Assembly: GCF_026343335.1 (NCBI RefSeq)
Contig: NZ_JAPELX010000001.1
Location: 3,658,001-3,722,000 of the forward strand
Length of the DNA stretch: 64,000 nucleotides
From: Streptomyces sp. NBC_00078
GTDB lineage: Bacteria; Actinomycetota; Actinomycetes; Streptomycetales; Streptomycetaceae
Direction: 5' to 3'
A program made the translations under genes and the position numbers. The notes under the pieces are model-generated. The model made no database searches and had not been told where the DNA came from. It saw nothing but the letters and a program-made list of their open reading frames with translations. This document shows, in pieces, positions 35,050 to 43,755 of the stretch. The first letter of the stretch is position 1; every line of letters starts with the position of its first letter.

Positions 35050-36225
35050 TCACTCCAGCGGGAAGCCCGTGTACCCCTCGGCCAGGTCGGTCTCGGCTGC
35101 GCGGGAGGTCGCGATGCGGTCGAGGCGGGCGAGCTGGAGCCGGGCGTCGAAGGGGGTGGCGCCGGGGGCCGGGTGCAGCATGGTCGTCATGTCGTACGAG
35201 AACCGCTCGGCCTGCCAGACGCGGCGCAGGCAGGTCGCCGAGTAGGCGTCCAGGAGTTCGTCCGAGCCGGTCTCCTTCCGGTGCGTCAGCGCCCGCGCGA
35301 AGGTGACGACGTCCCCCACGGCGAGGTTCAGCCCCTTGGCGCCCGTCGGCGGCACGATGTGGGCCGCGTCGCCGGCGAGGAAGAGGCGGCCGTGACGCAT
35401 GGGCTCGTGGACGTAGGACCGCATGGGTGTCACCGACTTCTGGGTGATCGCCCCGCGCTCCAGCCGCCAGGCGTCCGCCGTCTCGAAGCGGCGCTCCAGC
35501 TCCGCCCAGATCTCGTCGTCGCTCCACGCCTCGGCGTCCGTGCCCTCGGGTACCTGGAGGTAGAGGCGGGAGACGGACGGGGAGCGCATGGACAGCAGGG
35601 CGAAACCGCGGTCGTGGCGGGCGTAGACGAGTTCGTCGTGCGAGGGCGGCACGTCGGCGAGGATGCCGAGCCAGCCGAAGGGGTACGTCCGCTCGAAGAT
35701 CCGGGTGAGTTCGGCGGGGACCGCCTTCCTCGCGACCCCCCAGAAGCCGTCGCAGCCGACTACGTAGTCGCACTCCAGGACGTCCTCGCGGCCCTCGTGG
35801 CGAAACCGCACCCGCGGGCTGTCGCCGTCCGCGCCCTCGACGGCCAGCGCCTCGGCCTCGAACAGCAGCGGTCCGCCCTCCTTGAGCTGCAGGGCGATGA
35901 GGTCCTTGCACACCTCGGTCTGGGCGTAGACCATCACGGACCGTCCGCCGGTGAGGGCGGGGAAGTCCACGCGATGACGCCGCCTGGCGTACCGCAGCTC
36001 GATGCCGTCGTGCCGCTGCCCCTCACGGTCCATGCGCTCACCGGCACCGGCCGCGCGCAGCACGTCCACCGTGCCCTGTTCGAGGATCCCGGCGCGCTGG
36101 CGCTGCTCGACGTAGGCGCGGTCGCGGCTTTCGAGCACGACCGAGTCGATTCCGGCGTTGTGGAGCAGCCGGGCCAGGAGCAGTCCGGCGGGGCCGGCTC
36201 CGACGATGCCTACGGTGGTGCGCAT
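35050..36225 (-). CDS. pobA: 4-hydroxybenzoate 3-monooxygenase
   Basis: 391 residues. A class A flavoprotein hydroxylase converting 4-hydroxybenzoate to protocatechuate, feeding the beta-ketoadipate pathway. FAD site GIVGAGPAGLLLARLL; the DG-type motif CDYVVGCDGFWGVAR; second FAD motif GRLFLAGDAAHIVPPTGAKGLNLA. QRQRAGILEQGTVDVL is a PHBH signature. No pca genes are in the window. The upstream palindrome GTGAA-N6-TTCAC is a likely operator for a PobR-type regulator. Confidence 0.92.
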   Translation of the reverse strand: MRTTVGIVGAGPAGLLLARLLHNAGIDSVVLESRDRAYVEQRQRAGILEQGTVDVLRAAGAGERMDREGQRHDGIELRYARRRHRVDFPALTGGRSVMVYAQTEVCKDLIALQLKEGGPLLFEAEALAVEGADGDSPRVRFRHEGREDVLECDYVVGCDGFWGVARKAVPAELTRIFERTYPFGWLGILADVPPSHDELVYARHDRGFALLSMRSPSVSRLYLQVPEGTDAEAWSDDEIWAELERRFETADAWRLERGAITQKSVTPMRSYVHEPMRHGRLFLAGDAAHIVPPTGAKGLNLAVGDVVTFARALTHRKETGSDELLDAYSATCLRRVWQAERFSYDMTTMLHPAPGATPFDARLQLARLDRIATSRAAETDLAEGYTGFPLE

Positions 36226-36246
36226 CCCGCATCCTTTGTTCGTCCA

Positions 36247-36262
36247 GTGAAAATTACTTCAC
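36247..36262. promoter_or_regulatory. palindromic operator upstream of pobA
   Basis: GTGAAAATTACTTCAC: five-base perfect arms with an A/T-rich centre, 22 bases before the pobA start and unusually A/T-rich for this genome. Suits an IclR- or MarR-type aromatic-acid regulator. Confidence 0.5.
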
Positions 36263-36357
36263 CAACTTTCGAAGGGAGTTTCCGCCCGACCGGGCCCGCT
36301 GTCAACGGGTCGCGCGGTGAAGTCTTCGATGCAGGATGCAGTGAGCGAACGACGTGA

Positions 36358-36444
36358 TGGTGCCCGGAGCCGGACTTGAACCGGCACGCCCGCGAAGGGG
36401 CAGCGAGGTTTAAGCTCGCCGTGTCTGCATTCCACCATCCGGGC
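36358..36444 (-). tRNA. bldA: tRNA-Leu (anticodon UAA), bldA
   Basis: 87 bases including encoded CCA. The acceptor stem GCCCGGA pairs with TCCGGGC; D-loop GGTGGAATGCAGACAC; anticodon stem GCGAG/CTCGC with loop CTTAAAC, anticodon TAA at 36412-36410; long class II variable arm (TGCCCCTTCGCGGGCGT); T-arm GCCGGTTCAAGTCCGGC. It is the only tRNA in streptomycetes that reads UUA well. TTA codons are rare and confined mainly to developmental and antibiotic genes, so bldA gates morphological differentiation. I noticed no in-frame TTA in the genes of this window, which fits their housekeeping character. Confidence 0.97.
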
Positions 36445-36847
36445 AGGCCATGGGCTCCGCATCGAGGTTCCGAGCCTATCGGGATACATCCCCCGAACAG
36501 CGGAACGTCGGACCGATGTTGTCTTATTTTATTGACTTCTGAGGGTGCATCAGCCCGTGGCCTGGGCCATCCGCACTTGCCAATAGCCTTACGTGCGGCG
36601 GTCGCCCGCGCATACGGAATGACGGAATTTCACCGCCCGAACGAGGGCGCTCCACCGGTTCTTGACGCAAGCGCTTACCCACCGCGGCTGTCAGGGGTGC
36701 CCGTCATCCCCAGGTATGACACGAGGGCCGGGGGTCCGACCCGAGTCTGCCTTCGGAACCGGAACAGCGGCTGACTACACGGCAAGGATCAGCCACCACG
36801 ATGGAACACGTCCCTTCAAGACGTCGTCCCGCGAGGAGCTACTTCCC
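36445..36847. other. 403-base region: bldA promoter and ABC operon leader
   Basis: Apart from the bldA promoter it contains TTGACG (36662-36667) overlapping a GCAAGCGCTTA motif (36667-36677), the same 11 bases as upstream of the thiolase. It may be a promoter/operator for the ABC exporter. Short frames here have no ribosome site; I see no gene. Confidence 0.4.
36473..36492 (-). promoter_or_regulatory. probable bldA promoter with dyad
   Basis: TAGGCT (36478-36473) is a good -10 about 29 bases before the mature tRNA. Directly upstream is a perfect 12-base dyad GGGAT-AC-ATCCC (36481-36492) lying in the spacer. No good -35 is seen. An unusually A/T-rich tract follows at about 36520-36535. Confidence 0.5.
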
Positions 36848-37702
36848 GTGACCACCACACCCTCCCCCAGACTTCGTCCGGGGGCGCCCCCAGCCGGCCG
36901 GGCCACCAGCACCGTGGCCGCACGCGCCACGGATCTCTCGAAGATCTACGGACAGGGCGAGACCCAGGTGGTCGCCCTCGACCGGGTCTCCGCCGACTTC
37001 CACCAGGCAGAGTTCACCGCGATCATGGGCCCCTCCGGGTCGGGCAAGTCCACGCTGATGCACTGTGTGGCCGGACTCGACACCTTCTCCTCCGGCTCCG
37101 TGCGCATCGGCGAGACCGAGCTCGGATCGCTGAAGGACAAGCACCTCACCAAGCTGCGCCGGGACAAGATCGGGTTCATCTTCCAGGCGTTCAACCTGCT
37201 GCCGACGCTGACTGCCCTGGAGAACATCACTCTCCCGATGGACATCGCGGGCCGCAAGCCCGACAAGCAGTGGCTGGACACCGTGATCCGCATGGTGGGC
37301 CTCAGGGACCGGCTCGGTCACCGGCCCGCCGAGCTCTCCGGCGGCCAGCAGCAGCGCGTCGCCGTGGCCCGCGCCCTCGCCTCCAAGCCGGACATCATCT
37401 TCGGCGACGAGCCGACCGGCAACCTCGACTCCCGCGCCGGCGCCGAGGTACTGGGCTTTCTGCGCAACTCTGTAAGGGAGTTGGGGCAGACCGTGGTCAT
37501 GGTGACCCACGACCCGGTGGCGGCGGCCTACGCGGACCGGGTCATCTTCCTGGCCGACGGCAGGGTCGTCGACGAGATGATCCAGCCGACGGCCGAAAAG
37601 GTCCTCGACTTCATGCGGCAGTTCCCTTCGGGCGGTCACACCGGTGACTCCGCCGCGCGGCCCCAGACCCCCGGGTTCGACACGAAGGGCCGTACCAGCT
37701 GA
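36848..37702 (+). CDS. MacB/LolD-type ABC exporter ATP-binding protein
   Basis: 284 residues from a GTG with GAGGAG nine bases upstream. Walker A GPSGSGKST, Q-loop FIFQAFNLLPTLTALENI, signature LSGGQQQR, Walker B IIFGDEPTGNLDS, switch MVTHD. The GDEPTGNLDS sequence is typical of the MacB/FtsE subfamily, whose ATPases work with FtsX-like permeases. The stop overlaps the permease start (TGATG). A ~30-residue disordered N-terminus precedes the domain. Substrate unknown; antimicrobial peptide or lipoprotein export are usual for the family. Confidence 0.9.
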   Translation: MTTTPSPRLRPGAPPAGRATSTVAARATDLSKIYGQGETQVVALDRVSADFHQAEFTAIMGPSGSGKSTLMHCVAGLDTFSSGSVRIGETELGSLKDKHLTKLRRDKIGFIFQAFNLLPTLTALENITLPMDIAGRKPDKQWLDTVIRMVGLRDRLGHRPAELSGGQQQRVAVARALASKPDIIFGDEPTGNLDSRAGAEVLGFLRNSVRELGQTVVMVTHDPVAAAYADRVIFLADGRVVDEMIQPTAEKVLDFMRQFPSGGHTGDSAARPQTPGFDTKGRTS

Positions 37703-40230
37703 TGTTCCGCACCGCCCTGCGCAACGTACTCGCGCACAAGGCCCGGCTCCTGATGACCGTGCTCGCCGTGATGCTCGGCGTGGCGTTCGTCTCGGGGACG
37801 CTGGTCTTCACCAACACCATCTCGGACGCGTACCAGAACAGTTCGGCCAAGGGCTTCGGCCAGGTCGACGTCGCCGTGCAGGCCAAGTCCCAGGAGGACA
37901 AGGGCAACACGATCAGCAAGACGCCCGAGCTGACCCGGGCGGTGCTCGACCGGAGCGCGAAGGTGCCGGGGGCCGCGTCCGCGATCGGTGTGGTCAACGG
38001 CTTCACCGCCATCGCCGACAAGGACGGCAAGCTCATCGGCGGCGGCTTCCAGTCGCAGGGCGGCAACTACTGGGGCACGAAGGACCCGCGCTACCCGCTG
38101 ACGTCCGGCAGCGCGCCGCACGGCAGGAACCAGGTCGCCATCGACTCGCAGACGGCACACCGCGCCGGGTACAAGGTCGGTGACACGGTCCGGCTCTCCG
38201 TCGACGGCCCGGTCCTCACGCCGACGATCACCGGCATCTTCACCACGGACGACGGCAACGTCGCCGCCGGCGGCAGCCTCGCCCTCTACGACACCCCCAC
38301 CGCGCAGGAGCTGTTCGGCAAGGCGGGCACGTACGACGAGATCGACGTGAAGGCCGCCTCCGGCACCTCCCAGACCGCGCTGAAGGCCGGACTGGACAAG
38401 GCGCTGGGGACGAAGCTGGTGGAGACCACCACCGCCAGGCAGCTCGCCGACGACCAGGCCGAGCAGATCTCCGCGTCGATGAGCGGGCTGAAGCAGGGCC
38501 TGCTGGTCTTCGCGGGTATCGCGCTCTTCGTCGGCACGTTCATCATCGCCAACACCTTCACCATGCTGGTCGCCCAGCGCACCAAGGAGCTGGCGCTGCT
38601 GCGGGCGGTCGGCGCCTCCCGCCGCCAGGTCACCCGCTCCGTGCTCATCGAGGCCTTCGTGGTCGGTGCGATCGCCGGCGTGACCGGACTGGTCGCGGGC
38701 ATCGGCGTCGGCGCCGGCCTGCGCTCCCTCATGAACACCCTGGGTGCCACGGTCCCGGACGGGCCGCTGGTCATCTCGCCCGGCACGATCGTCAGCGCCC
38801 TCGTGGTCGGCATCGTCATCACCATGCTGGCCGCCTGGCTGCCCGGCCGCCGGGCCGCGAAGATCCCGCCGGTGGCCGCGATGAGCAGCGTCCACGCGAA
38901 GGCGACGACCAAGTCCCTGGTGCTGCGCAACACGCTGGGCGCGCTGTTCAGCGCCGCCGGCATCGCGGTGGTCCTGGCGGCCACGACGATGGACGGCTCG
39001 GACGGGCAGGCGCCCATGGGCCTCGGCGCGGTCCTGCTCATCATCGGCGTCTTCATCCTCACGCCGCTGCTGTCCCGCCCGCTGATCGCGGCCGCGTCGC
39101 CGCTCCTGAGAGCCTTCGGTGTCTCGGGCAAGCTGGCCCGCCAGAACTCGGTGCGCAACCCGCGCCGTACGGCGGCCACCGCCTCCGCGCTGATGATCGG
39201 GCTGACCCTCATCACCGGTATGACGGTGATGGCGGGCAGCCTGCAGAAGTCGATCGACAAGATGGCCTCGTCCGCCATCAGGGCCGACTACGTGGTCTCC
39301 ATGGCGAACGGCAACGAGCTCTCGCCGGACGTCGACAAGAAGCTCAACGCCACCGCCGAGGTGACCGCCACCAGCCCGCTGCGCAACGTCTATTCGCGCA
39401 TCGACGGCACGGGCGAGTCCCTGACCGGGGTGAACGGCGCGGCGATCGCCGGCCTGACCGATCTGAAGGTGGACAGCGGCGCCCTCAAGGTGGGCGGCAC
39501 GCGGGCTGTCGTGGACAAGGAGACGGCCAAGTCCCACGGCTGGAAGGAGGGTTCGAGCTTCACCGCGCACTACGAGGACGGGAAGTCGTCCCGGCTGACG
39601 GTCTCCGGCGTCTACGAGGGCAACGAGTTCATCCAGGGCATCCTGGTCGACAGCGGGACCGTCACGCCGCACATGACCGACCCCGGCGACATGCAGGTCC
39701 TGGTGAAGACGGCCGACGGCGCCTCCGGCACGGCCAAGGACAAGCTGGAGAAGGCCCTCGGCACCAACCCGGCCATCAAGGTGCAGAGCAGGCAGGACCT
39801 GTCCGACGACATCGCGAAGGTGTTCACGCTGATGCTGAACATGCTCTACGGCCTGCTCGCCATGGCGGTGATCGTCGCGGTCCTCGGCGTCATCAACACC
39901 CTGGCCATGTCGGTCTTCGAACGCTCGCAGGAGATCGGCATGCTCCGCGCGATCGGCCTGGACCGCAAGGGCATCAAGCGCATGGTCCGCCTGGAGTCCC
40001 TGGTGATCTCCCTGTTCGGCGGTGTACTCGGCATCGGTCTCGGCGTGTTCTTCGGCTGGGCGGCCGGCGAACTCATCGGCACCAAGATGGCCACGTACGA
40101 ACTGGTCCTGCCCTGGACGAGGATGGCGGTCTTCCTCCTCCTGGCCGCGACGGTCGGCATCCTCGCCGCCCTGTGGCCGGCCCGGCGCGCGGCCCGCCTG
40201 AACATGCTGACGGCCATCAAGTCGGAGTAG
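37702..40230 (+). CDS. FtsX-family ABC permease
   Basis: 842 residues. An N-terminal membrane helix (LLMTVLAVMLGVAFVSGTL), a large extracytoplasmic MacB-like core (about 50-255), a first FtsX domain with three helices (KQGLLVFAGIALFVGTFIIANTF, then MLVAQRTKELALLRAVGASRRQV), two central helices (LFSAAGIAVVLAATT; AVLLIIGVFILTPLL), a second core and a second FtsX domain (LLAMAVIVAVLGVINTLAMSVFER, EIGMLRAIGLDRKGIKRMV). Ten helices in this duplicated arrangement are typical of actinobacterial exporters. Same architecture as the truncated gene at the window end. Confidence 0.9.
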   Translation: MFRTALRNVLAHKARLLMTVLAVMLGVAFVSGTLVFTNTISDAYQNSSAKGFGQVDVAVQAKSQEDKGNTISKTPELTRAVLDRSAKVPGAASAIGVVNGFTAIADKDGKLIGGGFQSQGGNYWGTKDPRYPLTSGSAPHGRNQVAIDSQTAHRAGYKVGDTVRLSVDGPVLTPTITGIFTTDDGNVAAGGSLALYDTPTAQELFGKAGTYDEIDVKAASGTSQTALKAGLDKALGTKLVETTTARQLADDQAEQISASMSGLKQGLLVFAGIALFVGTFIIANTFTMLVAQRTKELALLRAVGASRRQVTRSVLIEAFVVGAIAGVTGLVAGIGVGAGLRSLMNTLGATVPDGPLVISPGTIVSALVVGIVITMLAAWLPGRRAAKIPPVAAMSSVHAKATTKSLVLRNTLGALFSAAGIAVVLAATTMDGSDGQAPMGLGAVLLIIGVFILTPLLSRPLIAAASPLLRAFGVSGKLARQNSVRNPRRTAATASALMIGLTLITGMTVMAGSLQKSIDKMASSAIRADYVVSMANGNELSPDVDKKLNATAEVTATSPLRNVYSRIDGTGESLTGVNGAAIAGLTDLKVDSGALKVGGTRAVVDKETAKSHGWKEGSSFTAHYEDGKSSRLTVSGVYEGNEFIQGILVDSGTVTPHMTDPGDMQVLVKTADGASGTAKDKLEKALGTNPAIKVQSRQDLSDDIAKVFTLMLNMLYGLLAMAVIVAVLGVINTLAMSVFERSQEIGMLRAIGLDRKGIKRMVRLESLVISLFGGVLGIGLGVFFGWAAGELIGTKMATYELVLPWTRMAVFLLLAATVGILAALWPARRAARLNMLTAIKSE

Positions 40231-40237
40231 CGGTACG

Positions 40238-40280
40238 GCGGTCGGGGCCCGGTCCGGTGACCGGACGGGGCCCCGACCGC
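40238..40280. terminator. bidirectional hairpin
   Basis: GCGGTCGGGGCC (40238-40249) pairs with GGCCCCGACCGC (40269-40280), with an inner CGGTCCGG-TGA-CCGGAC stem. It lies between convergent stops at 40230 and 40297. Confidence 0.8.
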
Positions 40281-40296
40281 ATGCTCGTACGGGGTC

Positions 40297-41592
40297 TCAC
40301 GCACCCCACGTACGGGAGCGCAGCGGCATCCCCGACGCGCCGTCCTCCGGCGCTCTCACCGCCAGCACCTGGTTCACGCCGATGCGGTTGCGCTCGAAGG
40401 CGAGGGCGCAGGCGGCCATGTACAGCAGCCAGACGCGGGCGCGCCCCGGACTGGTCAGCCGTACCGAACGTGCCCAGTCCGCCTGCAGGTTGGCCACCCA
40501 GCGGCGCAGGGTGAGCCCGTAGTGCTCGCGGATCGACTCGACGTCGCGCACCTCGAACCCGGCACGTTCGAGCTGGGTGACCGTGGTGCCGACCGGGGCG
40601 AGTTCACCGTCGGGGAACACATACGCGTCGATGAACTCGTCGATGCTGTACGCCGATTCGTCGCGCTCGGGCCGGCGGGCGATCTGGTGGTTGAGCAGCC
40701 GGCCGCCCGGCCGCAGCATCCGGTACAGGTCCTCGGCGTACTCCAGGTACCGCTCGGCGCCGACGTGTTCGGCCATCCCGATGGACGAGATGACGTCGAA
40801 CGGGCCGTCGGCGACGTCCCGGTAGTCCTGCACCCGGATCTCGACCCGGTCGGTCAGCCCCTCGTCGGCGATGCGCTTGCGGGCGTACGCGGCCTGTTCC
40901 TGGGAGAGCGTGATGCCGACGACACGTACACCGTGCTCGCGCGCGGCGTGGATGGCCATCGAGCCCCAGCCGCAGCCGACGTCCAGCAGACGCTGACCGG
41001 GCGTCAGGCCGAGCTTGCGGCAGACGAGTTCCAGCTTGTCGCACTGCGCCTGTTCGAGGGTGGCGTCGGGGGAGGGCCAGTAGGCACACGAGTACACCAT
41101 GGACGGGCCGAGGACGATCTCGTAGAAGTCGTTGCCTACGTCGTAGTGATGGCTGATGGCGCGTTTGTCGGTGCGTCTGGTGTGCAGATGGGTGCGGGCT
41201 CTGCGGACCTCCTCGCGGGGCGGTGCGGGCGGCAGCGGCAGTCCCGCGACCTTCACCAGCCCGCGGACGGCGGCCCGCACCTGCGGGTCCCTGAGCGCCT
41301 CCAGGAGGCTCCTGGGGTCCTCGCCGCGCTCCCACACCAGCGTCGAGATCAGGTCGAGGGCCGTGTAGAGGTCGCCCTCGATGTCGAGGTCCCCGGCGAC
41401 CCAGGCGCGGGCGAGACCCAGTTCTCCCGGTTTGAACAGCAGCCGGCGCACGGCCCGGCGGTTGCGCACGACCAGCGCGGGCGCGCCCGGCGGCCCGGCC
41501 TCCGAACCGTCCCAGGCGCGGATGCGCAGGGACAGCGGCACCCCCAGCAACTGTTCGACGAGGCTCTTCAGCCGCAGCGCGGCGTCAGCCAT
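40297..41592 (-). CDS. cyclopropane-fatty-acid synthase family methyltransferase
   Basis: 431 residues, ATG at 41592 with GGAGG eight bases upstream. SAM-dependent methyltransferase that methylates or cyclopropanates unsaturated phospholipid chains. The CFA core starts near 145: ISHHYDVGNDFYEIVLGPSMVYSCAYW, SAM motif RLLDVGCGWGSMAIHAA, then VRVVGITLSQEQAAYARKR and DVISSIGMAEHVGAERY. NHQIARRP and AYVFPDGELAP are late CFA signatures. The N-terminal ~140 residues match the CFA accessory domain (LVVRNRRAVRRLLFKPGELGLARAWVAGDLDIEG). Single-gene unit. Confidence 0.9.
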   Translation of the reverse strand: MADAALRLKSLVEQLLGVPLSLRIRAWDGSEAGPPGAPALVVRNRRAVRRLLFKPGELGLARAWVAGDLDIEGDLYTALDLISTLVWERGEDPRSLLEALRDPQVRAAVRGLVKVAGLPLPPAPPREEVRRARTHLHTRRTDKRAISHHYDVGNDFYEIVLGPSMVYSCAYWPSPDATLEQAQCDKLELVCRKLGLTPGQRLLDVGCGWGSMAIHAAREHGVRVVGITLSQEQAAYARKRIADEGLTDRVEIRVQDYRDVADGPFDVISSIGMAEHVGAERYLEYAEDLYRMLRPGGRLLNHQIARRPERDESAYSIDEFIDAYVFPDGELAPVGTTVTQLERAGFEVRDVESIREHYGLTLRRWVANLQADWARSVRLTSPGRARVWLLYMAACALAFERNRIGVNQVLAVRAPEDGASGMPLRSRTWGA

Positions 41593-41740
41593 GGCGCACA
41601 CCTCCGTGAGGAGCGATCCCGGAATGTCCAACACCACGTAAACAAAAAAGCGGTGGCTGCGCAGTCCCCCACTGGCGTTACGACTGGGCAAAAAAGATGT
41701 AGCAGCCATACACCAAGGGTTCGTTCCGGGAAACGCCGAA

Positions 41741-41774
41741 GGGGCCTCCCGCACCACGGATGGCGGGAGACCCC
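41741..41774 (-). terminator. terminator downstream of NDH-2
   Basis: GGGGCCTCCCGC (41741-41752) and GCGGGAGACCCC (41763-41774), twelve-base arms with one mismatch, 24 bases beyond the ndh stop. Confidence 0.7.
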
Positions 41775-41797
41775 TCGGGTCGTTCAGTGACCGAAGG

Positions 41798-43216
41798 TCA
41801 GGAGGCCTTGGCCTTCTCCTCGGTCTTCTCGGTCTTCTCGGTCTTCTCGGTCTTCTCCGACTTCGCCGCGGCGGCTACCGGCACCGGCTTGGCCGCCTCG
41901 TAGAACTCCTCGCGGGGGTGCTCCATCGCGCCGAGGGAGACGACCTCGCGCTTGAGGAACATGCCGAGGGTCCAGTCGGCGAAGACACGGACCTTGCGGT
42001 TCCAGGTCGGCATGGCCAGACCGTGGTAGCCGCGGTGCATGTACCAGGCGAGACGGCCCTTGAGCTTGATCTTCATCTTGCCCATGACGATCATCGCGAC
42101 GCCCTTGTGCAGGCCGAGACCCGCGACGGCGCCCTTGTTGCCGTGGCTGTAGTCCTTCTGCGGGAAGCCCCGCATACCGGAGATCACGTTGTCGCCGAGG
42201 ACCTTGGCCTGACGCAGCGCGTGCTGGGCGTTCGGCGGGCACCAGGCGTTCTCGTTGCCCGCCTTGCGGCCGACGAGGTCGGGGACCTGGGCGTTGTCGC
42301 CGGCGGCCCAGATGTAGTCGGTGCCCTGGACCTGGAGGGTCGGGGCGCAGTCGACGTGACCGCGGGGGCCCAGCGGCAGGCCGTAGCGGGACAGCACCGG
42401 GTTCGGCTTGACGCCCGCGGTCCACACGATGGTGCTGGAGTCGACCTCGAGGCCGTTCTTCAGGACGACATGCCCGTCGACACACGAGTCCATCGAGGTG
42501 GAGAGGTAGATCTCCACGCCGCGGCTCTCCAGGTGCTCCTTGCCGTAGGCGCCCAGCTTCGGGCCGACCTCGGGAAGGATCTTGTCGGCGGCGTCGACGA
42601 GGATGAAGCGCATGTCCTCACGGGACACGTTCTTGTAGTACTTGGCCGCGTCGCGGGCCAGGTCCTCGACCTCGCCGATCGTCTCGGCGCCCGCGAAGCC
42701 GCCGCCGACGAAGACGAAGGTGAGCGCCTTGCGGCGGATGTCCTCGTCGTTCGTCGAGTCGGCCTTGTCGAGCTGCTCGAGAACGTGGTTGCGCAGGCCG
42801 ATGGCCTCCTCGATGCCCTTCATGCCGATGCCCTGCTCGGCGAGGCCGGGGATCGGGAAGGTGCGGGAGACCGCGCCGAGCGCGATCACCAGGTAGTCGA
42901 AGGGCAGCTCGTACGCCTCGCCGACCAGCGGGGCGATCGAGGCGACCTTGCGGTCCTGGTCGATGGTGGTGACCCGGCCGGTGAGAACCTCCGCCTTCGG
43001 CAGCACGCGTCGCAACGGGACGACGACGTGGCGCGGGGAGATGTTGCCGGCGGCGGCTTCGGGGAGGAAGGGCTGGTAGGTCATGTACGACCGGGGGTCG
43101 ACGACCGTGACGGTCGCCTCGCCGTAGCGCATCTTCTTCTGGATACGCCGAGCTGCGTACAGGCCTACGTACCCACCGCCTACTACGAGGATCCTGGGAC
43201 GCTCCGTGGTGCTCAT
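41798..43216 (-). CDS. ndh: type II NADH dehydrogenase (NDH-2)
   Basis: 472 residues. FAD site ILVVGGGYVGLYAARR, NADH site FVFVGGGFAGAETIGEVEDLA, third motif YIWAAGDNAQVPDL, quinone-site AWCPPNAQHALRQA, and the ALGAVSRTFPIPG segment of the family. Oxidises NADH and reduces menaquinone without proton pumping. The C-terminal tail ends EKTEKTEKTEKTEEKAKAS, encoded by four copies of CGGTCTTCT (minus strand) at 41821-41856. The start has no clear ribosome site; GATACT lies seven bases upstream, compatible with a leaderless mRNA. A Rex-like palindrome lies at 43458. Confidence 0.92.
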   Translation of the reverse strand: MSTTERPRILVVGGGYVGLYAARRIQKKMRYGEATVTVVDPRSYMTYQPFLPEAAAGNISPRHVVVPLRRVLPKAEVLTGRVTTIDQDRKVASIAPLVGEAYELPFDYLVIALGAVSRTFPIPGLAEQGIGMKGIEEAIGLRNHVLEQLDKADSTNDEDIRRKALTFVFVGGGFAGAETIGEVEDLARDAAKYYKNVSREDMRFILVDAADKILPEVGPKLGAYGKEHLESRGVEIYLSTSMDSCVDGHVVLKNGLEVDSSTIVWTAGVKPNPVLSRYGLPLGPRGHVDCAPTLQVQGTDYIWAAGDNAQVPDLVGRKAGNENAWCPPNAQHALRQAKVLGDNVISGMRGFPQKDYSHGNKGAVAGLGLHKGVAMIVMGKMKIKLKGRLAWYMHRGYHGLAMPTWNRKVRVFADWTLGMFLKREVVSLGAMEHPREEFYEAAKPVPVAAAAKSEKTEKTEKTEKTEEKAKAS

Positions 43217-43457
43217 GCCATCGAGTATCCACCCGCCCCAGGGGGGTCGCTCGTGCGCCCCTTCACAAGCTCTTGCAGAGGGTGTGTTATCCTCCGCGAC
43301 CCACGTGACGCAGGCCACGGCAGGCCGGGGGGTTCCGAGAGCGGTACGTCCTGTTGTCAATGCCGCGTGAGCTGCCCCTCCGGGTCCGGAAGGTGGTCGT
43401 GAGGCCCTCCGAAAGACTTCCGCGGGAGGCCCTCTCGCGCCCCCTCACCTGCCCCTA

Positions 43458-43471
43458 TTGAACGCGTTCAA
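43458..43471. promoter_or_regulatory. Rex-like palindrome upstream of ndh
   Basis: TTGAACGCGTTCAA, a perfect 14-base palindrome. The core GAACGCGTTC equals the centre of the Rex (NADH/NAD redox sensor) operator consensus TGTGAACGCGTTCACA; outer bases differ. About 240 bases upstream of the NDH-2 start, a fitting target. Confidence 0.55.
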
Positions 43472-43726
43472 GGGCATACTGACCCCCGGAAGGCCCAACC
43501 GGGCGCCCTTTGGTGCTTCCACCGGGCGGAATTCCTTGTGAAGAACTTCACGAACTTTCCCGGCGGCGCGTCACCGAAGGGTCCCGAGAGGCCCCACGAC
43601 CGCGCTCATACGCTATCCGACCTGCTCGTCCGAGAGCTACTGATCGGTAACGAAGGAGACCTAGACCACCGACCACGCGATGCCGTCGAGCATCACCAAC
43701 GAACGCGACTCCCCGAACATGGTCGC

Positions 43727-43748
43727 GTGTACACGCATGCGTGTACAC
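43727..43748. promoter_or_regulatory. 22-base perfect palindrome at antitoxin promoter
   Basis: GTGTACACGCA followed by its exact reverse complement. It overlaps the -10 box TACACT (43744-43749), which ends six bases before the ATG at 43756. Antitoxins of the Phd/YefM group bind such palindromes to repress their own operon. Confidence 0.75.
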
Positions 43749-43755
43749 TGACGCC

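Larger units (their letters stand above)
43217..43755. other. 539-base region with operators, no convincing gene
   Basis: Between ndh and the toxin-antitoxin pair. It holds the Rex-like palindrome (43458-43471), the 22-base palindrome of the antitoxin promoter (43727-43748), and a TTGACA on the minus strand near 43360 without a clear -10. A 23-codon frame from 43680 lacks a ribosome site and ends in the palindrome; I do not call it. Confidence 0.5.

Noticed and set aside
43680..43751. 23-codon frame upstream of the antitoxin
   Set aside because: No ribosome site at a usable distance, and most of its end lies in the operator palindrome.
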